From: Macrotrachela quadricornifera
Taxonomy: Eukaryota; Rotifera; Eurotatoria; Philodinida; Philodinidae
DNA: 64,000 nucleotides
Assembly (NCBI GenBank): GCA_022393335.1
Contig: JAJEKB010001333.1
Coordinates: forward strand, 56,862-120,861
Reading direction: 5' to 3'
Shown here: positions 1-10,359 of the stretch, piece by piece
Numbering within the stretch: position 1 is the stretch's first letter
Layout of the letters: every line of letters begins with the position of its first letter
The notes under the pieces: generated by a model
Told to the model about the DNA's origin: nothing
What the model saw: only the letters and a program-made list of their open reading frames with translations
The model's database searches: none
Made by a program: the position numbers and the translations under genes

Positions 1-1248
1 GCAAAATCAATCTATCCCATTGTGTACATTATAAAACATGGAGGTTTTCCCCATAGAATCTTATCGTTGTCTGAAATTGTTAAACTTCTATCATTTACTA
101 AGAAGAAATAACACTATGTTCAAGTGTCAGATGTTGTCATAGATCTACCTACTCGAATATTCAAGCAATTGACCGTATATTTTGAGTATATAAGCAACAT
201 ATAAAGAAGCATAGTTCTACAAAAAAAAGTTACAAACTTCACTAAATATCATGGAAAACGAGGTATATACTTTTTTAATCAATTTTTTTCCATTCTCATA
301 TCCTTAAGGTAACAGTGCCCAAAAAAAAAACTTGTTATAGTGTTTTCGTTATGCAGAAGAATGAAAGCATATTTTTTTATCTAGTTCAAATCTATCAAGA
401 GTCTTCTGATAGTTTTCATGATAATGGTGAATTGAAGAGAGCATGGAAATACGAATGAGAGTGTGAAAGGGATATAAATCCTTGTTCTTATTTCGTATGT
501 CCTTCAGCTTTATCAGAAAGAGAGAAAAATTGACTAAAAAAATATGTCTTGTTTTTTACAATATCTAGTGATTTTTGTAACTTTTTTTTGTAGAACTGAA
601 CTCCTTTACATATTGGTTATATATCCAAAACAAGAGGCCAAATGCTTGAGTATTTGAGTAGGTAAACCTACGACAACATCTGACACTTTAGCATAGAGCT
701 GTTTTTTCCTAATAAATGATATAAGTCTGAAGATTCCAGAGAGGAGGATGATAGTATAGTCAATCTTTTTGAATCAATCCTTAAGTTAAATTTTTCATCG
801 AATGATATATGAATTGATTCTCAAACTATGAAAATATTCTTTCGATAATGCATGATTTGTACCTCTTGTTCGTGTTCCTGAAAATCACGAAGGCACCTAT
901 TTTTCAAAGCAACAAGGCAGACAATCAAACTGAAATTTATAAGGATGATTACTGACACTGGTGTCAAATTGATGAAATCTATACATCAATCCACTTTTGC
1001 TTTCGAATTAGGCCGAAACGTTAGCAATACGTCTTCTGTTCATCATATCATCGTTGTCTGCTAAAATATTGAGTTCACTGTAACGCATAAGATCATTAAT
1101 TTTTTAGGATCCGTTATCTTCACTTATAGTGTTCATCACACTGTATATCATGTTGTACAAAAATCATCAAAACTATTATAACAATAGCAATATCAGACTC
1201 AAGCAAAGAAAAAACAAATAATAATCAATGAATATATAAAAAGAAATT
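1..1248. other. Intergenic region with foldback element
   Basis: No coding exon could be supported here. About 60-765 is occupied by a long imperfect inverted repeat, listed separately. The remainder (about 766-1248) is AT-rich sequence with no recognisable element. Confidence 0.6.
60..765. repeat. Foldback (inverted-repeat) element, ~250 bp arms
   Basis: The segment at about 60-320 reappears as an imperfect reverse complement at about 500-765. Shared blocks include GTCAGATGTTGTC, TACCTACTC and GTTCTACAAAAAAAAGTTAC, each matched by its complement in the other arm. The arms differ by scattered substitutions and small indels and flank a loop of roughly 180 bp. No transposase-like reading frame lies between them. 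This resembles a MITE or foldback DNA element that has been decaying for some time. The exact ends and any target-site duplication could not be fixed by eye. Confidence 0.75.
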
Positions 1249-1928
1249 TTATTTTTTTATCGACGATGACTTCGGATACGCCTGTTTATGATCACAATTT
1301 ATATCACTTGTAAATAGCGGATTTAATACTTCGAGATTATCCATCTAGAAATAAAATATTCATGATTATAAATATTCTCATAAGTTTAAACAACTTACAG
1401 ATGCAAAGCCTGTACATTCATAGAGAGAATGAGGAGAATGAGATGGTGATGGTATAGATGTATAACCTGAATCATTATTTTTAATAATACTCATATCGAC
1501 TGTGGAATGATATGCAGGTACTCTAATAATTAACAAGAATAAAATAGAATAAGATTTTTTTAAAAAGTTATTCTCTTAACAAACACTCACTTTTGTCGTT
1601 CTATTAGTTCATTACGTTGTTGTTCATAATAAGCAATAAGTACATTTTGTACTAATAATTCTTCATTTATTGATACTGGTAAAAATTGAATAGTTTTTTG
1701 TTCATCATCGTCTAATCTTTTCTGATCAACACTATAAATGTTTCTATTTTTATTATAAAAAAAAATCGAAAAATATATATTTTATACCTTTTACAAAATA
1801 CTAATGCTAATATTAAACCAATACCCAGACAAATACATATGATAATTTCAATAGCTAAAAGAAAAAAAAATCAACAATCAATAAAGAATTTTTACCATTC
1901 TTTCATAAACTTTACCAATGCTTAACAT
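1249..1928 (-). CDS. Small single-pass membrane protein, family unknown
   Basis: I reconstructed this five-exon gene by splicing: ATG at 1928 (a 13 nt first exon), then exons at about 1793-1856, 1591-1724, 1399-1515 and 1249-1344. Phases agree at every junction and the reading stops at TAA 1249-1251, giving roughly 135 residues. The second exon encodes the only obvious feature, a membrane segment (AIEIIICICLGIGLILALVF) starting at residue 5, followed by a basic CKS and a polar tail rich in Gln, Glu and Ser (YYEQQRNELIERQK, IPSPSHSPHS). This suggests an N-terminal signal-anchor with a hydrophilic tail. I do not recognise a family. A splice acceptor (AG at 1955-1956) lies 26 nt upstream of the ATG. 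The tiny first exon is the least certain part. Confidence 0.5.
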
Positions 1929-2178
1929 TAGTTAAACTAAATGTGCACATTCAACTAGAAATAAAAATGAACTAATAAAAATCCTCATCTGTTTATAGGC
2001 AGATCTTTTCTTATTCTTTTATTTTATTTTAATTAAAAAAAATGAATACAAAAAAAAAGAAGAGTCGACAGATACTTCTAGCTCAGAAGGAACAACCTAT
2101 CAGACTAATTCTGAGTTCTATAAAAATTAAACTAAAAAAAAAGAATTTGATTAAATATTGCATTAATTTTTTTGTTTT

Positions 2179-3051
2179 CTATATTAAATTAATATGAAAG
2201 ATAGATGTTAATTGTTTGCGCATTTCAATTGATAAATCAGGATGCCAAAAATCAATTGTAAGAAAAATTTGTTGTTTCTCATCTGGATTTTGAATGGAAT
2301 GTTCAAGTGCATCATTATATAAAATAATATGTTTATTTTCAATTAATAAACGTTTTCTTTTATTAATAAGAACATATGCTGATGATTGTTCATCACAAAT
2401 TATACCAAAATGCATTCGTATACAACAATTTGTTAAACCATATTGATTTTTATCTTCATTATTATCTGATGTTAATCGTGTAAGATAACAATTACCAAAA
2501 AGACAATTTCGATTATTAATACAAATAGTATTAGGTAATAAATGTAAAATTTCAAATAATTTTGGAAATATTTTACAATTATCTTGATTTTCTTTACCAT
2601 TTTTATATAAATAAAAATTAGTCCATTGAATATTATCATTTTCTTGAAAATATTTTATAATTTCTTGACGAATTTCATCATAATGATCAATAAGTATTTG
2701 TTGATCAGATAAATTTATTTCACCACTACTTAAACCACGATGAAAATAAACCGTTGGTTTTTCATTACCTTTATTACATAAACGATCATGTTGAATTAAA
2801 TTATTAAATATAATTGAAGTTAATGAATTATCTTCATCATTCGAATCTTGTTTTAATAAATTTACTGCTCGACCACGTATTGATCCTGAACCCAAACATT
2901 TTGAACAAAATGGATTTGGACAATGATTTGAACGAAGAACATAATGTAAAAGTGTACGATATACACATATAACACAAATAATAACAAAAAATCGAAAGAA
3001 CCATACTTGATCACGAAATAATTCAAATGAATCACGTAATGAATCGAGCAT
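2179..3051 (-). CDS. ASPHD2: Aspartyl/asparaginyl beta-hydroxylase domain protein (ASPHD-like)
   Basis: A single uninterrupted exon encodes 290 residues. An N-terminal membrane anchor (VWFFRFFVIICVICVY, about residues 16-31) is followed by a short Cys-rich stretch (CPNPFCSKC) and then an Asp/Asn beta-hydroxylase domain. The cupin landmarks are visible: RMHFG (first Fe ligand His) near residue 212, DALEHSIQN (second Fe ligand His) near 250, and LTIDFWHPDLS near 263-273. Family members are Fe(II)/2-oxoglutarate oxygenases. ASPHD1/2 are membrane-anchored relatives of ASPH that lack its TPR region, and that architecture matches here. The substrate is unknown. The symbol reflects architecture; ASPHD1 versus ASPHD2 cannot be separated by eye. 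The lack of introns is notable beside intron-rich neighbours. Confidence 0.8.
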   Translation of the reverse strand: MLDSLRDSFELFRDQVWFFRFFVIICVICVYRTLLHYVLRSNHCPNPFCSKCLGSGSIRGRAVNLLKQDSNDEDNSLTSIIFNNLIQHDRLCNKGNEKPTVYFHRGLSSGEINLSDQQILIDHYDEIRQEIIKYFQENDNIQWTNFYLYKNGKENQDNCKIFPKLFEILHLLPNTICINNRNCLFGNCYLTRLTSDNNEDKNQYGLTNCCIRMHFGIICDEQSSAYVLINKRKRLLIENKHIILYNDALEHSIQNPDEKQQIFLTIDFWHPDLSIEMRKQLTSIFHINLI

Positions 3052-3490
3052 ATTGATGTAGTTGTTGTTTCTTTTCTTTTCTAAAACAGTATGAGAATAT
3101 TTGTTTTTTTTTTAAATTTAATCATTTAATTGTGGTGCGCGCGCGTGTTTATTAATATGTCTTATACATTTTATTTGCGGTTTTTAAACAAAAAGAAAAA
3201 GAAAGAAAGAAAGAAAAAAAGAAAACGAAAAGATTCAGTATTGACTGCTTAATTTTAGCCAAGCAAACCGCATAGATACATACAAATACACATGTCTTTA
3301 ACTTTCATGCGATCATATATTATCTTCAAATGTACCACAATGTGAAAAGAATAAAAAAAAAAAAGGAGAAAAAAAAACTCAGTTTCTTTTTATAAGTATA
3401 ATAATAATAATAATTAGCAAATGTGTTCTTTTTTCATGTCTGTTATTTGTAATAATTCTGTACATAGATAAATAGAAAGAAGATAATATT
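3052..3490. other. Intergenic spacer between BAG6 and ASPHD-like gene
   Basis: This 439 bp spacer is AT-rich with homopurine tracts (GAAAGAAAGAAAG around 3200) and a short GC dinucleotide run near 3133-3144. It holds the 3' flank of BAG6 and the presumed promoter of the ASPHD-like gene. No gene is seen. Confidence 0.6.
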
Positions 3491-6400
3491 TTATTTGTCA
3501 TCATCTAAATAGCGTTTTGTATTTGGCATACGATTTTGTACTTCAGGATAATCACGATCTTGTCTTACACGTTGTTCTAATAAATGTTTAAGTTCTTGTT
3601 CAAATGTTTCAATAAGTGCTGGTGAAGCTGATTCACCAGTAAGAACACTTTCTGGCGTTGTTGGTGTTGTTGGTGATGTTATTGTTGTTGCATTTGTTAT
3701 TTGATTATTTGATGAACTCGTTGATGAAGAACGTAAAATAAGTGTTTGTAATAAATTTGATGACGTTAAATCTTCGCGCATATGAACACGACGTCGTTTA
3801 GCTGGCATACCTTCTTTATAAGCATCACTAAATGGTGATTGTATTGGTATATTACGTTGACTATTCACATCTCGATTAATAATTGGAACCCATTCCTAAA
3901 TGTAAATCAAATAATTAAAATAAAAATATTATAAAAAATAATAAATCTAAACCTCAGGTAAATTTGCTTGTAATGTTGAACTGAATGAAGATGCTGTTGT
4001 TGTAGCAGCAGCTGCTGCTTCACGTTGATGATCAGTTTTATTTATTATATTACTTAATCGTGTTGTTGATATAGGTGTAACATGTGTATTACGTTCAATA
4101 ATAGGTGTTGGTTCTATTAAATAAGATGATACATTTGGTGGTGATGAACGAATTGCATTAAATGCATTTGTTAAAGATGTACGAAGATAAGTTTCCGACC
4201 ATGTCACAATCATTGGATTTGTTGAACGAAAAATAACTCGCTAAATAAAGAAAAAATAAACAGATGAAATTTTTTAATATATAGATATCAATTGATTTTA
4301 ATTACATGTCGATTAAGAATAAAATCTACCGCAGCTGGTTCACCACCTTCAAGACAACGTGATGATAATGCTAAGTATTCATTACGCATTGTAATTAATT
4401 GTTCTCGAAAATGTTCGAACCAAGCATTATTTGCTAGAAAATAAAAAAAAATAGTAAATAATCTATATTTCATATAAATAAATAACATACGATCATCAAA
4501 TAAAATATGTAATAATTTACGAGCATGATGACGAAAAAAACGTTGCATGATATTTGCTAAATTAATATTTGGTTTAACTCGAAGATCATTCTAAAATAAA
4601 AAATTTTATTATTGAATAATTAAATATTAAAAAAAGAAGAATAAAACAAACACTTACAAAATTAACAGAAGCTTCTTGTAAAAGTGATTCATAAAGTTTA
4701 TCAGCTAATTCTTCAAGTGTTTCAGGTGTTATAGGTCGTCCTTGGAGAACAGTATTTCTATATTATTATAAATAAATATAATTAATTAATTAAAAACTGA
4801 AAAATAAATAATAATCTTACTGTAAATATTCTATTGCTGATTGGCGTGCTTCATTAATACGTGGTCCTACTGGATTACCCAAAACAAGGTTCCAAACATC
4901 AGTAAATCTCATACGTGCTGTCATGGTAGAAAATAATTCACTAATAAGATTCGTACCTAAATAAGAAAACAAGAAAATAAAATATTTATTTTATTAATAA
5001 TTTATTTAATTAAAAAAAACAAACTATTACCATCATTTGATCGAGAATCAATATCTTCACCAAAACGCTGCATAAATGAACCAATAGTAAGATTGTCTAA
5101 TTCTGGATTATCAAGACCACCTCCCAATAAACGTAAAAGTTCTATAAAATCATAATAAAAAATTTATAGATTATTTTATCTTTTAAAAAATAACTCTACC
5201 TGTAAGCATTTGCTCAGTAACAGTATCCGTTTCATTATTATTTGTTGTAGTATTACTATTTTGTGATGAAGAAGTAGTATTTGATGATGATGATAATGTT
5301 GTTGTTATTGTTGATGATGGCGATGATGATGATGTAGTCGTTGAAGTAAATGTTGTCGGATTCGAATTAATTAATGTTGCTCCAGGAATAAGTCGTCCCG
5401 TTATTCCTTGTACCATACTGCCAATTGATCTAGCAATATTTGAAAAATCTAAATTTCCAGCTACTACTCCCGGAATATTAGTTGCAGTTGGTGTTGCTGT
5501 AGGCTGTTGAGTTGTATTTGTTACATTAACTTGAGATGGTGTAGATTGTTGAGTTGAAGTATTATTATTAGCAGGATTATTTTGACCAATATTTACTTAA
5601 ATTAAAGAAAATAATATTAAAAAAATAATAATAATTTAGATAAAAATTGTTTTGCATACATCGAACACGTCCATTACCACTTCGTAAAACACCAGGTAAA
5701 ATTTGTGAAAGTACTTGACTAATAACTGCATTCTAAATATAGAAAAAGAAAATTATTTAAATGAAAAAAGAACTATTTTAATTTTTTTACCATTTGAACT
5801 TGTTGTCCATCATTTGTTTGTAATTGTTGTGGTTGAGAATTGCCACTGGATGTTTGCTGTTGTTGTTGTGATGATGGTAATGATGATGGCGATGGCATTT
5901 CTGTTGTTGTTGTAGTTGAAATAACCATGGGAATTTCAAATGAATGTGCCGTCATATTATAAGCATGACCAGCAGGTGTAAAAACAGTTGCACCATTTGG
6001 TGCACCAGGTGAAGTTAACATAAAATTTGGCATTTGTTGTGCTTGATTTTGTTGTGCCCATGGTCCTGCTGGATGACGATGACGACCACGTGGACGTTGA
6101 GATGCTGTCGCAAATATAACAGCACGATTAGATGCATTATTTAATGCAGCTGCCTCAGTTGGTGTTAAATTCGTTGCATTATTTGGATTGTCAAATGGTG
6201 GACGAAGTGTTTGAGTAAAATAAGGTGATGCACATGGTAAACTTCGATCGATTGATTCTGAAATGAATAAAAAGTAAAACATGTTATTCAATAATCTTTG
6301 TTTTTCTTTGTATTTGAAAGAACTTACGTATTATAGCGGATCCTCGAGGTCGAGGTATTGGAAGTATGGATGGAGTTGGGAGTTGTTGTGGTGAGGGCAT

Positions 6401-9140
6401 CGGAAGATCTGTTGATGGTAAATCAATCCAATCAGCATCATCATCTTCAATACTTGATGTTGTTGTTGATGTTGCTGTATTCGTATTTGTTGGTCGTGAA
6501 TCAGCTGAACGTGATCTTAATGTTTCATTACTACGTCCTGATGATGAAGAATCTGGTTGAAGAACAAATGTTGAACGTAAAATTGGATTTGTTCCATCTG
6601 AGTTATTGTTAGTTGATGGTTGAGTACTGCTATTCATAGCACCTGGTGTTTGTTGACTAACCATTTGAGCAAAATGTTCTATAAAATAAAAGAAACAAAA
6701 AAAAATATTTACTTTTAAAATAATTAAAATTTAATACGAACGTTGTACACTATTTGATACACGTTGTGCAATTTCAGCAGCTAAAGTATTATCTAATTGA
6801 CTACCATCAATTGCAATAGGACCACTTGAAATGACATGTGTTGCTGATGGAATATTTCCTAAACAAAAAATATTATAAATTAAATAATATATTTGTTAGT
6901 AATTGATCTATTAAATTACCTGTTGAAGATTGTGGTTGTGATGATGAATTAGCTGTTTGAACATCTGCTACAACTGATGCTGAAACTTGATTTAGAGTTA
7001 TTCCATCTGGACCCATTTGCATAAATGTATATGGTAATGTTCCTAAATTAAAACGCATCGATTGTTGCATACCACCATTATTTGCTGTAGCTGGTGTAGG
7101 AGGACGAAAAGGCATTGGCGGTCGTTGATTAGTATTAAATACCTAAACAAAGAAAAAAAGAAAGAAATATAATAAAAATAAAAGATTATTAAACGAACCA
7201 TGCGAGGAATAGGTCCCATTGGATTTTGAAATGGCATTCGTGCTTCTCCAGACATTAAAGTTGGATTAGCTCCAGCTGATATTTGTATTGGACCCATAAT
7301 ACGAGCTGTTGCTACAGCTGCTGGCTAAAAAATTTTTATATTTAATATTTTATTATTTATTTAAAAAAAAATACAAGATGAAATAACTTACTCGTCGACC
7401 AATGGATCTTGAGGTACGTGGTATTACTCTTGTTCCTGCATCTTGACCAGATGCAAGACCATTTATATTATTTTGTGTTAATGAAGCAAGACCAGCTTGT
7501 GAAATTGGCAGTTCACCCAAATGCAATAAACGTGTATCAAGTGCATCATTAAGATCAAGAGTAAAATCAGTTACATTATGATAAATATGAGCAATTAAAT
7601 GTGTTGCTTCATTATATAAAGAATAAAAACGTTGACGACCAGCCATTTCTTGATCCTATAGAAGATATTTATTTTCAATGAAAAAAGCAACAAAAAAAAG
7701 GTGAACTAATATTTTCAATAAATAACTTACAAAAGCTTCACTTTGTGTTATAGTACGTAAATAAATTTGATAATATCTTTGTAATCGATGTTGTTCACCA
7801 TCAATTGTATTCATTAATTCAGCTAAATCACGAGCTGTTCGTCTAAAATTTTTTATATTTTCATTATTAGAAAAATAAAACAAAAATAAAAAGAATTAAA
7901 TATTCTTACGGTGTTGATATAACAGGATTATTAGTTGTTGTTGGTGTTGCTGCATTTTCTACAGGAGTATTACTTGTAGTACTTGGTGGTGTATGAAGTG
8001 TTTCACTTGAAGTAATAGAACCTTGTGATTCTGCATCCATTTCAGTTGCTGTTATATCTTCCATGCCAAGAAATGTTGTTGATCCTGCTGTTGACAATGG
8101 TGGTGGTGGTGGAGGAGCAGTTGTTACTGCTGCTGCTGTTGTTGTTGTTGCAGCAGCACGTGGTGGACTTGTTGTTCTTTCAGAAGTTGATGGTGGTGGT
8201 GGTGGTGGTGTAGGTGAGAGACGAAAATTTGATTGTACAATTTGCTAAAATATATAGATTTATTTTTTTATTCAAGAAACAAAATTTTATATCTAATTAG
8301 TTTACTTCGATACGATCAAGACGAAGTTTAAGACGTGTTAACATTCGTCCAATAGAACGAAAACGTTCATTAATTTCTTGTTGTTCTAAAATTTGAGTTA
8401 TATTACCAAAATCAATATTAATATCTACACCATGTCCATCCGACTAAATAAAAGAAAAAGTAACAACAAACTATTCAGTTTCAATAATAATTATCTCTTA
8501 CAGCCATTGTTGTATTCACTTGTGCTTGTCGGCCAACATCTCCAAGATCATTAAGTAAATTTTGTACCAAACTCTATATATCAAAATAAAAAAAACAACA
8601 AATAATATAATTATAAAAAAGAAAATCTTTGACTAACTTGAATATCATTTGGTTGTAAATTAGCAGCACCTGGAAATGCATTAATAAAAATACTTGTTGT
8701 TTCATTAACTTCATCCATCATTGCTTGATTTATTCCACCATCATTTGATCCACTAGCTGTTACATTTGATGCATTACTAGCAGTATTATTAGGTCCTGGT
8801 GGTGGAATTGGTTCAGCACGTTCAACAAAATGTATTGTTTTATTTTGAATATCTATTAAAGAAAAATAAAGCAATAAAATAATATAAAAATGTCTGTTTT
8901 TTTTTTCATACTGCTATCGATAAGTTTTGTATCATCTTGTAAAACTTTTCCTTGAAAAATTAAACGTTGTCGTTCAGGTGGAACATTTAATTCATCACGT
9001 AAACGTTCTTTAAATTGACGTACAGTTGTCTAATATAAATAAAGATAAAAATTAAAATAGAAAAATTTCTTTCATACCGTTTCATCAACTTCATATTTGC
9101 GACTGTCACCACTAAGAAACTTAAGCGTAAATTCAAACAT
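3491..9140 (-). CDS. BAG6: BAG6 (Scythe/BAT3), large proline-rich quality-control chaperone
   Basis: A multi-exon gene, ATG at 9140 and stop at 3491. The first exons (9078-9140, 8912-9029) encode an N-terminal ubiquitin-like domain ([20 protein letters not shown], then [14 protein letters not shown]). Exon 8638-8852 follows with the family marker [19 protein letters not shown]. The middle is low-complexity Ser/Thr/Pro/Gln/Asn sequence. The last exon (3491 to about 3897) gives the conserved C-terminus: [29 protein letters not shown] (which includes a basic cluster) and [21 protein letters not shown]6 acts with GET4 and UBL4A, capturing tail-anchored and mislocalised hydrophobic proteins in the cytosol and nucleus and sending them for insertion or degradation. 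Short introns split almost every few hundred bases; internal exon boundaries here were not all resolved. The ATG lies 66 bp beyond the stop of the ICMT-like gene on the same strand and follows a splice acceptor. Confidence 0.92.
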
Positions 9141-9156
9141 TAAAAATTATTTAAAT

Positions 9157-9172
9157 CTAAAAAATAATGAAT
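9157..9172 (-). promoter_or_regulatory. Splice acceptor 16 nt before the BAG6 ATG
   Basis: The minus strand reads TTATTTTTTAG ending at 9157, then 16 nt to the BAG6 ATG at 9140. The upstream same-strand gene stops at 9207, leaving too little room for a normal promoter plus 5' intron. It is a candidate spliced-leader trans-splice site. Confidence 0.5.
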
Positions 9173-9206
9173 ACACAATATTTATCTGAACTTGATTACT
9201 TATTTT

Positions 9207-9779
9207 TTAAATAAAAGAAAAAAAATGCTGAAGTAAATATTCTCTATATTTTGATCCAAATTCTTCGATTAATAATTTTTCTTCTTGTTTAATACGTTTA
9301 ATTACAACAATAACATAAGGTAATGAAATAAACCATGATAAAATCAAATGATTATAAAGAAATGCTGCACCAGTTAATTCAAGAATTGTACCAACATATG
9401 CTGGATGACGCATATATGCATAAAGACCTGTATTAATCATTTTATGATTATCACTAATATTTACTTTATATATATAAAATTTTCTCAATTGTATTATAGC
9501 AATTTGTCGCATAAGAAAACCAATTATAAATATTAAAATACCGAATATCAATGATATATTTGATAATAATAATGAGAATTTTTAAAAAAATAATAAATTA
9601 ATATTGCTAAAATATTAGGAAAAACTTTTGATAAATAAATTAATGTTAATGTTCCTTTATCTTGATTTTTATTTGGTTTTAATCGTACAATAGAATTATA
9701 TATATCAAATCCTGCTATTATTAATATACATATCAAATAAAGAAAAAAAATGTTGTTGAGAAATAGATTGAGTAATCAT
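9207..9779 (-). pseudogene. ICMT/phospholipid methyltransferase-family membrane protein, frame broken twice
   Basis: Three frame segments read together as one ~190-residue integral membrane methyltransferase of the isoprenylcysteine carboxyl methyltransferase/PEMT-like family. The start is MITQS at 9779; the next segment covers LICILIIAGFDIY to YYFFK; the last runs to the stop at 9207. The family signature is clear in the last segment: NHKMINTGLYAYMRHPAYVG (SAM-binding region) and EEKLLIEEFGSKYREYL (C-terminal acidic motif). The breaks fall in an A8/T8 run at 9743-9750 and in the adjacent T/A runs at 9577-9590. One base too many and one too few, respectively, would explain them. No GT-AG intron was found that bridges them. 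Intronless structure and bacterial-type length suggest possible bacterial ancestry. It may be an intact gene with homopolymer sequencing errors rather than a true pseudogene. Confidence 0.65.
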
Positions 9780-10359
9780 CGTAATCAGATCTAAAACAAA
9801 ACAAAAATATATAAAACAACAACATTACAAAGACATTCATATTTCTCAAGAATGAATTTTTCTATTCGATGTTCAAATATATACGATTCGATTGAAAAAG
9901 AAAAAAAGAATATCGACTCTATTTAATTAATTATATTTATGAACTTTGGATGATGAAATAACTATTTTTTTCGTAAAATAAAATTTCCAGGAAGAAAAAG
10001 TATTAAATAAAGATATGTAAAAAGAAATAAACTTCTTTGTTTCAATAATAAATTGTGATTATATACGAGGAAAAAAAAAACTTTATAAACAAACAATCAC
10101 AATATTCCATATTTTACCAAATCCATTTTGGACATGCCAAATTAATGACAAAAATAAATTTCATAACATATACAAAATTTTCTTTTTTATTTTTAGAAAT
10201 AAAATAAGACAAAAAAAAGACGAAATTTTATTCTTTATGATTGGATTTTTAATTAAACCATCCATAGATAAAAAATTCTTAAACCTTGTCGTTGCCATAT
10301 CGACGTATTAATTCTTTAAAAATTTATTCATTTTAATCAAAAAAAAAAAAGGAAATACG
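9780..10359. promoter_or_regulatory. Shared upstream region of the ICMT-like and CCDC138-like genes
   Basis: This 580 bp region separates divergent start codons at 9779 (minus) and 10360 (plus). It is AT-rich with poly-A and poly-T tracts. No distinct promoter motif was recognised. Confidence 0.45.

Noticed and set aside
6358..6612. Overlapping plus-strand frames in BAG6
   Set aside because: They are shadows of the minus-strand BAG6 coding exon.
7043..7297. Separate hydrophobic protein starting with [11 protein letters not shown]
   Set aside because: Read-through of a BAG6 exon into its intron; the hydrophobic tail comes from T-rich intron sequence.
8025..8248. Val/Leu/Gly-rich plus-strand frames inside BAG6
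   Set aside because: Antisense of BAG6 Pro/Thr/Ala low-complexity exon sequence; no independent support.
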